Assembly (NCBI RefSeq): GCF_000801105.2
Contig: NC_079515.1
Span: 30,589,407 to 30,653,406 of the forward strand
Origin: Raphanus sativus
Lineage: Eukaryota > Streptophyta > Magnoliopsida > Brassicales > Brassicaceae
DNA length: 64,000 bases
Direction of reading: 5' to 3'
Shown: positions 56,701 through 64,000 of the stretch, in pieces
How the letters are laid out: each line of letters starts with the position of its first letter
Numbering within the stretch: position 1 is the first letter of the stretch
Program-made: the position numbers and the translations under genes
The notes under the pieces: generated by a model
Database searches by the model: none
The model's input: only the letters and a program-made list of their open reading frames with translations
What the model was told of the DNA's origin: nothing

Positions 56701-57360
56701 TCTCAATTCTCAAGTCTCAACACATAACAGAACACAATCTCAATTCTCAAGTTCTCAAGTTATTTAATCTATTATAGAACCCAATCGAAAGTCTGAAATC
56801 TCAAGAATCAAACATCACAATCTCAAATCTTAAGACTCTTTAACACAAACAAATTAAAAATGTAACATACCTTCGATTGATTCCTTGAAGAAGCTGAGAG
56901 AGGATATGTCTGAGTTGGGGAGAGAGATGAACAAGAGGAACCTCGATTAAATAGTGAATGAGAAGGGAAGGGACAACGGTCGGACAGCATCTTTAAAGGA
57001 TTCAAGTAGCATGCGAAATCGCAATCGGTGCGTAGGAGCCAGGAGGATTGATAGGGTTTCGGCTTTCGATTGTTCGAGAAGGAGAAAATGTGAGTTCCAA
57101 GAGAGAAGAAACATGCGCACACTTAATACTAGTTAATACGACATTAACATCATAACATGGGTAATGAAGGTTTGTTATGATATTCGGTTTTTCGGGTAAA
57201 CCGAATGGTTCCGGGTTTTAACCCGATCCGAACCGTAACCCGAATCACAAAATATTGAAAACCGATCGGGTAATAAGACAAAACCGAAACCGTACATTAT
57301 CGGGTTTTTCGGGTCGGGTCGGGTCGGGTTTTTCGGATCCGGTTTATATGCCCAGGGCTA
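53745..57360 (-). mobile_element. Complete hAT transposon with 8-bp target duplication
   Basis: The 3,616-bp element begins TAGCCCTGGGCAT and ends with its complement ATGCCCAGGGCTA. The flanks GTCACACA (53737-53744 and 57361-57368) are an exact 8-bp target duplication, the hAT hallmark. Subterminal regions (53756-53995 and 57178-57345) are packed with CGGGT, TTCGG and AACCCGA words on both strands, likely transposase-binding repeats. A transposase gene fills the middle. Intact ends and duplication argue for a fairly recent insertion. Confidence 0.95.
54313..56602 (-). pseudogene. hAT transposase (RICESLEEPER/DAYSLEEPER type) with one in-frame stop
   Basis: The reading frame starts MDSSSPQHEDTRDDDE at 56602 directly after an acceptor-like TTCGCAG. 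A basic stretch (KRKKKSAPHVKKKK) precedes a TAA at 56437-56435. Past it the same frame continues YWQHYTRLKENRNKCSCNYC and TSCLKKHNGICKEY, a BED zinc finger, then the RNase H-like core (TTDIWVAPSTSSS, FTITVDNATANTNAL, CCAHIINLVV, DCKTRWNSTYLML, VASVLDPRNKMKF) and the C-terminal dimerisation domain (DVLGWWRINSSKYPILAAIA, VASESAFSTSNRIL). A small intron (54423-54345) joins a last exon ending at 54313. Only the single stop seems to block a full product; internal initiation at 56365 would lack the zinc finger. Confidence 0.9.
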
Positions 57361-57468
57361 GTCACACATCAATGTGGATGAGTTCCGGTTTGAATTTTCA
57401 AGTTAGTTAAGTGTTCTAACCAGCCTTGCTGATTCTGCCGCTTTGGGTTCAGATTCTTATCTCTTGTA

Positions 57469-57725
57469 CTCCCTCTATTTTAAAAAGATTTATATTTTAG
57501 AATTTCTTTTGTTTCTAAAAATTCCATATTTTATATTTCAATGTGTTGTGTATAATAACAAATTGTAAACTTTTCAAATATTAATTGTGTTTACTAAATT
57601 TTGACTGGTTTAAAATCATATGAAATAGTTAAACACGAAAATAATGCATTTATTGTCAAAATTTTACGTTTTTTCTTAATAAATATGAAAACTCTATAAT
57701 ATACATTATTTTGAAACCGAAAGAG
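57469..57725. mobile_element. Stowaway-like MITE
   Basis: TA (57467-57468 and 57726-57727) flanks ends CTCCCTCTATTTTAAAAAGA and, in reverse complement, CTCTTTCGGTTTCAAAATAA. The interior is AT-rich. This is the usual Tc1/mariner MITE pattern. Confidence 0.72.
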
Positions 57726-57727
57726 TA

Positions 57728-58371
57728 TGTTTTAGTTAGGTGTTTCACTCGTGTGTGCATATGCATAAACATTTTATAATGTGTACTTATTAAAACATGT
57801 ATTATTAATTAAAATAATATAATAATAAATTATTATTTATTTTTAATTTAATTTTTTTAAAATATTGTAATTTTTGTAAATTTCTTTGTATGCTATATTC
57901 ATTATATAGAAATAAATCCTAAAAATCGTTCAATATTCTTTTTCCAATAGTATAAAATTTAAAAATTATGATTAATATTTAGTTATGTGTTTTCTGTTCT
58001 AATTTTTTATTAAAATATTTTTTTCAGATACCAACATTATATATATATATATAAGAATAATATTTTAATATATTTTTAGGTTTAGGATAATTATTATTAT
58101 TAATAATTTTAGTACTTATCCAATAAAAACTAAAATTCATTTTTATTTTGTGGCTAGTTTCTATATATCGTTCATTAATACTATAAACGATATTAAACTA
58201 TCTAACTTCTAACATGAGAACTCAAATGCAAAAATCACTTCGCAAATAATAGCACAAAATGATTTGTTTGTTTATTGTATGTGTACTTTATTATTTCCTT
58301 GATTTTCTGTATTTTCTGACAAAATTTTTAAATTTATTATGTTAATTATATAGGGAACTTTAATCATCTTA
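57728..58371. other. AT-rich spacer
   Basis: Very AT-rich with a short (TA)n run near 58038-58051. Nothing coding. Confidence 0.4.
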
Positions 58372-59288
58372 CTAGATTTAGATCCGCGCTTTTAAAGCGC
58401 GTATTTATTTTCTTTTATCTTTTTTTTTTAATTGACAAATATTTAATAAATATCATATTTTCATATATTTGTTTTTTATAAAAGATTTAAGCTTTTTATC
58501 TTTCTTTATCGTGTTTCATTTTAATTGAGTATAAACCTGATCACAATATCCGGATCCGAAGATTCAACCCAAAACCGATACAAAAATCAGGGTCCCGAAC
58601 CCGATCAGACCCGGAGTAAATATCCGAATGAATTCTAAATTGCTATATCCGAAGAACCGATCTGAACCCGATCCGAACCGAGAACCAAATGAATACCCGA
58701 GATACCCGAAATGTGAATATATATCTAAAAATATATGTTATAATTATATTTATAATTATTTTAATATTTTAAATTAATATCATAAGTTAACTATAGTAGT
58801 CATTTTTAGTACTTTTGAGTATTTTTGGATAAAATATGATAGTTTGGATAAAAGTTTACCCACAAAAACTGTATTGAATGGATATTTTTGTTTCTTTTTG
58901 GTTACTTTTGAGTAATTTAGATACAAAAATTTGAACCGAATCGGATACTTTGGTTACTCTGAATATAAATAACCGAACCCGTTTTAGATATTTTGGTTAT
59001 TTGGTTATTTTTCAGGTTCTTATGCATGAGAACCGAATCCACCCGGACCCGGAAAGATCCGACTCGAACCCGATCCGAGAAAAAAATAAAAATTGAATCT
59101 GATTTGTTAATCGGCCCAAATGACCCAAAAGAGATGATGTGAGCAATGGGCTGGATTTTTAAAAATGTGACCCAATATAGATGTGTTATTAATATTACTT
59201 GATTGTCCATAATAAAATATGCAATGTTATTAAAGAAAAGGGTATTTTTAGTAAAAAAACCAATAAGATCCTGCTTTAATAGTATAGA
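58372..59288 (-). mobile_element. Non-autonomous Helitron with intact ends
   Basis: On the minus strand the element starts A|TCTATACTATTAAAG at 59288 and ends CTAG|T at 58375-58371. A perfect 8-bp-stem hairpin CGCGCTTTTAAAGCGCG (58385-58401) stands about 10 bases before the CTAG end. All Helitron hallmarks are met: TC start, CTRR end, 3' hairpin and A-T insertion site without duplication. The 917-bp interior has GGATC/CCGAACC-rich parts but no Rep or helicase sequence. Confidence 0.92.
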
Positions 59289-60855
59289 TTGGACTAAGCA
59301 CTAATTAGTAAGAGATCGAATCTAATATTTTGTTTACTTTTATTACAAATGTTGGGCAAATAATATTTGACTCGAAAAACCAATTGAGATTGTTTTATTA
59401 ACTAGATGTTTTCCTGCAGCAATAAAATTTTAAATTAAAATCATATTTAAAATAAAAATTTGTTAATGTTTGAAAAATAGAAATTTGTTAAACATAAAAT
59501 TAAGATAAAAAAATAAATTTGATTTAGTTAAAATTATATTTAAGTTATATTTAATATCATAATTTAGATAGATTTTCATTTATTTATTTTGATTAAGATA
59601 TATTAAATTAACTTGTATAAAATAAAATGGATATTATTTTTATAATTATCAAAATATGAAACTAAACAAAACTTCTAAAATTTGTAGATATCAAAAAGAA
59701 ATAAATGATATTAGAATTAATTTTTTTATAGAAAAGACTGTACAAAATTTTGAAAGTCTTGTTTGATAATAAAATTGTATAATTTTAAAAATGTACTTAA
59801 ATAATATTTCGAATTTTTTTTAAATATTTATATTTCTATTATCATATTTTTTAATTACATATTTGAACATATTTATTTAAATGATGATTTATGAATTATT
59901 ACCATATTATTTAAAGTTATCAAAATTTGAAATTAACATTAAATGTATATGCTATGTCACATTTAACTATAAGTCATGTCATCGATTCTAGTATGTGATG
60001 TCATATTCTTGGTGAAAAAAATGTGGAGATGACATGTGTGAAATCACTTCACAAATAATGTTTAGAGGATTTAAATTTCTATTTCTCATTCACAAATCCA
60101 TATTTGTTTATGTTGCTAACGATTGTCCTACTTCTTTATTTAAAAGGGAATTATACTAAAAAGATTATAAAACTACGCGACTGGGTGGGTGGGGGGATAT
60201 TTGAGAAATCTGAAATCATTATATTAAATTATCATTTTTTTATCTGAACACTAGATTCGAGTAGGGAGACAAACAAATGTGCACATAGTATTCCTTAATA
60301 TATTATATCATAAGCACATAGAGAAATTTGCAAAACAATGTCCCAGATATTTAGCTCTACTGTGGTTATGAAACAAACGCATGATGGGTCTATCTTTTAG
60401 GGACATCAAGCCAGTTCGCAAATAATTCCAGTCAATAATTGGTCGGAAAAAGATAATAATAGTGGAGTTATTTGCTTAACTTCTCACAACAATAAACTGT
60501 AGATTAAAGAAAATAAAAGATTATTCTTGTTGATCCTTTTAGGGGGGAAGGCCTAATATTGAATGTGATTTCTTTTGTGCTAATTGAATGTGATTTTCTC
60601 CTTTAAATATATGCTTATATAGTTTGCAGAAATTATCAAAATCGTAGTTTTTCTCCATTTATACAGAAGTAGAAATCTTTTAGAATTTAATTGTTAATAT
60701 AAAAATTTACAGTGCCTTCATTATAAGATCTTAACTAAAACTAAAATATCGCCAAAAAAAATCTAAGTGCATATTACTCTGTTTCTAAATAAGTGTCATT
60801 TTAATATTTTCATATATATTAAAAAATGACAGAGATATATATAAATAAGTTGTTA
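59289..60855. other. AT-rich intergenic stretch
   Basis: No gene. A one-sided MITE-like end (TCTGTTTCTAAATAAGTGTC) is near 60779. Confidence 0.4.
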
Positions 60856-61083
60856 CTCCCTCTGTTTCTGAATAAGTGTTGTTTTAGAGTTGTGCACACG
60901 GATTAAGGAATCATTAAATTTTGCATATTTTCCATACAAAAACATCATTACCCATACATCTCAACCAATAGAAAAATAAAATACAGATTAAAGTAATAAA
61001 TTCTGCATTGAAATACTAAAACGACACTTATTTTGCAACGAAAATTTTTCTTTACAACGACACTTATTGAAAAACGGAGGGAG
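60856..61083. mobile_element. Stowaway-like MITE
   Basis: TA flanks (60854-60855, 61084-61085) enclose CTCCCTCTGTTTCTGAATAA and, in reverse complement, CTCCCTCCGTTTTTCAATAA. Ends are long, well-matched inverted repeats, with AAGTGT(T/C)GTT further in on both sides. Confidence 0.88.
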
Positions 61084-61776
61084 TATTAATTATATCTCTG
61101 TAACTAATAGTATTTGAAATAAATAAAATTATTTATAAAATCAAATTTAGTTTGCAATTAGTTTCCAGGTAAGTAAGTACGATATTTATTATAAAACAGA
61201 AGGAATACGAGAAATCTAATTTTACATGCTGGCAAAATAATCATTGATTGTAATATTTAGTAATCTATATATATATATGTGTCTCCGTATAACACACACT
61301 GGCCGTATGTGACCCCAATAATTCTTATCCCATCGTCAGCATAATTAAAATGTATCGTATAAAATTAACTAGTGTGTAATGTAAGGGACCATAATAAATG
61401 ATACTTGATCTTTTGTCACAGAGTTGAGAGTTTTAATGATATTTTTGGACTATCTCCCTAATAATTCAATAATTCATGTCACTCGACCAGTAATCACCAA
61501 ATTACCAAAAAATGACTATTTGAAAGAATCAGACAACTTGAAATTCAAACAAAAAGACGTTAACTGCGTTAAATCTTATAAATTTTACACTTTCTGCTTT
61601 TATACAGAACCAAATCGGAAAACCTTAACTTTTGTCCCTTATCGGTCGGTCCATTATTTGTACTTAGAAACAAAAGGTAACTGTGAAAAAAAAAACATCA
61701 TAAAATAAAATATAACACAAAATTCATAATCAAATTCAAACATATCAACATAGACACATTATTCATCTTCATTAGA
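61084..61776. other. 3' flank of the nitrate transporter gene
   Basis: Presumed 3' UTR near 61776 and AT-rich spacer. A 94-codon plus frame at 61424 has no recognisable similarity. Confidence 0.45.
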
Positions 61777-62641
61777 TCAATGACCCATTGGAATGTCTGG
61801 CTCATCTTCCAACTCAATCCCAAGGTCAGCAAGTCGCTTCTCCTTGTAGACGTACCACTTGGAGAAAACGAGGAAAACAAGGAAGTTCAAGGCAACAATT
61901 ACGGCCACAAGCCAATAGAAATTGTATAGACGGCCTTTGTTGAGATCATCAGCGATCCACGGATGAGCTTTATCGGTGACTTTCTCAACGATGGTTACAA
62001 GAACCGAGCTGAAGAAAAACCCTAAAGCCAGTGTGCTCAATAATAAACCCGTACTCATTGTTTTCATACCTTTAGGACACTCTCTCAAGAAAAAATCTAG
62101 CTGTCCTGTGTAGATCAACGCCTCACCGATACCGACAATAAGGTACTGTGGGATGAGTAGAGAAAATCCTAGAGGAAGCGTTTTGACTGTTGGACCGTGG
62201 CCATGTGCCGTTCTAAGACGTTTGATCTCTACCAGAGCAGCTACGGCCATACCCATAGCTGCGAGTAAGAGACCCAAACCAATGCGTTGAAGCGGTCTCA
62301 GACCGTGGGGGTAGTTGAGTAGCTTTTTGCATAGGGGAATCGCGAGACGATCGTAGACTGCGGTGGTTAGGAGGAGGCCACCAATATAGAATACGGCCAT
62401 TGCAGCTGGAGGGATCTCAAAGCTCCCAATGTGCCGGTCCATCGTTTCGGATTGTGCGACCGATAGTGTCGTTAATTGAGCATGGACGGTCCAAAAGAGG
62501 ATGCATGTTGCCCAAATTGGTAACATCCGTACAATTTGTTTCACTTCCTCGACATCGGTTAGTGTTGAAAGAGTCCATTTGTTGTATACGTTTTGGTTCA
62601 TTGCCATTTCCTGGTCCTTTATTGCTGCCTTGTCTAAAGAA
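61777..62641 (-). CDS. NRT1.1: Dual-affinity nitrate transporter NRT1.1/NPF6.3, last exon only
   Basis: This 865-bp exon begins after the acceptor GATGCCACAG (62642 and above) and encodes about 287 residues, from SLDKAAIKDQEMAM to the stop at 61777. It carries the second half of the MFS/POT fold: the cytosolic loop into NKWTLSTLTDVEEVKQIVRM, LPIWATCILFWTVHAQLTTL, SFEIPPAAMAVFYIGGLLLT, PQYLIVGIGEALIYTGQLDF, FFLRECPKGMKTMSTGLLLS and the end DEPDIPMGH. At least five hydrophobic helices are visible. Ending and loop agree closely with my recall of Arabidopsis NRT1.1 (At1g12110), a plasma-membrane nitrate transporter and sensor. The regulatory Thr101 and the proton-coupling ExxER motif would lie in earlier exons, beyond the window. 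Confidence 0.93.
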
Positions 62642-64000
62642 CTGTGGCATCGAAAATGATATATTAGATAACATAACAGGAAATGAGTTGTTGGATTAAA
62701 GTTAGGTCCAAATAAAACGATTTACTAGATCTCATTATTGTTACAATTAGTTATGTATTTTGTGGTTTTTTTTGTATTTTGTGTGTTCTTGTTAACATAT
62801 CCTCTTTTAAAGCATCGTGTCAAGCTTTTCAAGATAACCTACCCTTCACAAGTGGCAAGAAACAAAATGCACATACATACAAAGTATTTTTAAAGTAGAT
62901 GATAAATAAATTTTCCTTTTAAATAAGGAAATGTATAAATGGTAAAAGATTTTTTTTTTTTTTGAAGAAAAGGCTTAATGGTAAAAGATTTTTCTAAAAT
63001 TTTCAGTAAACTTACTTAGAAATACCCTTTATAGACAAATTGAATGAAGCAAAGCGCATGCAAAGCACGTGACCATAGGATTCTGAAGCCTAAACGTGGG
63101 GTCTGGCCCGTTCGAGGTGTGTAAAGTAGTGGATGTCTTACTACACGAAACGTGATCGTTCTTGCTACAAGACAGAAATTTCTCCCACACTTGTCGTTTT
63201 CTTTTTCTTTTTCTTTATTATTCCAAAACTAGGAGAAATCCAAAAATATCTAGAGATGGTAAAAAGATTCTTCATAAATTGTATAGTATTAAAAGTAATT
63301 TTGATTCCTCTGGATTCCTGTGTGTTTACGTAGGCAAGCATAGGGATTGATGAATAAAAGATACTGTACTTGGATGGCAGAAAAGAAAAGAAAAAGATAC
63401 TGTACTTCGGGGGAAGAATCACGAGTCACGTATATATGTATATATGTGCATGTATTTAAGCTTTAAAGCAACATAATCTATTGAAAACAATAATTATATA
63501 CTGATAAATAAAAATTAATTTAACATGATATTACCACAACTTGTTGCTAAAGCTACTCTCCTTTTGTAGTGACCAAATAATTCAACAGAGGTGTGAAATT
63601 TTCTAAGATTTTCCATTTGCATGTAAATAGTAAAGATGGAGAATACTGCCCCACTTGCATATCCCTGTACTTAACTTTACCTGCTATCTAACGTAGGTAG
63701 ACACACATATACTACTATAAGGAAAAATCCCCAAATATTGTAATTAGCTGTAAAACATATGTCATGGACCAGTTTCGTTGTCTGGTCGAGTTCTAATATT
63801 ATTATGATGATGTTTATTTCCCCATAAAAAAAAACAATACTCCTATATTCAAGCCCTTTTAACTGATTCTACTGCCAAGTAGGCATATAATGAAAATATG
63901 TGTGGTCCCCCTTAAATTAAAAGACGTGAGCTTTTCGAGTTATTTTCTACCTACAGAGCCCCACTTTTAATTTCACGCTAGAGCTGGACCCGTCCGACCA
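62642..64000. other. Probable long last intron of the nitrate transporter gene
   Basis: I find no exon resembling the central loop or N-terminal half of NRT1.1 in this 1.36 kb, on either strand. It is AT-rich, with T/A runs at 62950-62961. It is either a long intron, with the other exons beyond 64000, or the gene is truncated. Confidence 0.5.

Overview
The window is plant nuclear DNA from a Brassicaceae species, most likely Brassica or a close relative. The evidence is spliced genes with GT-AG introns, AT-rich intergenic DNA, many plant transposons, and a gene set with flavin monooxygenases of the glucosinolate-oxidising clade. As far as I can recall the Arabidopsis chromosome 1 gene order, the low-copy genes are collinear with the At1g12250 to At1g12110 segment, read in reverse. 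That assignment rests on recognised proteins and remembered gene order, not on a search.

Layout. 1-7140 (minus strand): a thylakoid-lumen pentapeptide protein (3' end cut by the window edge), a YqgF/RuvX-like nuclease-fold protein and a complete seven-exon vacuolar acid invertase with the 9-nt mini-exon. 7141-13200: a transposon field (SINE, Helitron-like element with a foldback block, Harbinger foldback). 13217-18810: a decayed region with a frameshifted RPS5-type NLR gene, a truncated second copy of its 3' end, and two sets of transaldolase fragments, best explained by a tandem duplication of the NLR tail plus its neighbour. 19732-20995: a 5'-truncated LINE. 21485-23767: FMO gene 1. 24682-26402: a Helitron candidate. 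27036-28121: an F-box gene. 29084-30809: a WEB-family coiled-coil gene. 31386-36177: two restorer-of-fertility-like PPR genes plus a PPR fragment. 37204-38916: FMO gene 2, close to FMO GS-OX5.

39107-45456: a Copia-type LTR retrotransposon with almost identical LTRs but most of pol missing; its leader carries a set of hairpins whose stems covary. 45457-49155: repeats and AT-rich DNA. 49156-49994: a Harbinger-type non-autonomous element. 51897-53280: a DUF863 nuclear-type protein gene. 53745-57360: a complete hAT element with 8-bp target duplication. 57469-61083: MITEs and a well-delimited Helitron. 61777-62641: the last exon of an NRT1.1 (NPF6.3) nitrate transporter gene.

The most striking points are these. 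The PPR block sits between two copies of a roughly 270-bp segment made of the WEB gene end plus the FMO gene end, so it looks inserted between two formerly adjacent convergent genes. The two PPR genes are mosaics of near-identical and diverged stretches that change predicted RNA-code residues. The Copia element lies only about 190 bp upstream of FMO gene 2, on the same strand, with a TATA box in its LTR. Its leader holds a covarying hairpin array that I cannot match to any named feature. The genes do not form one pathway; their proximity is ancestral synteny.
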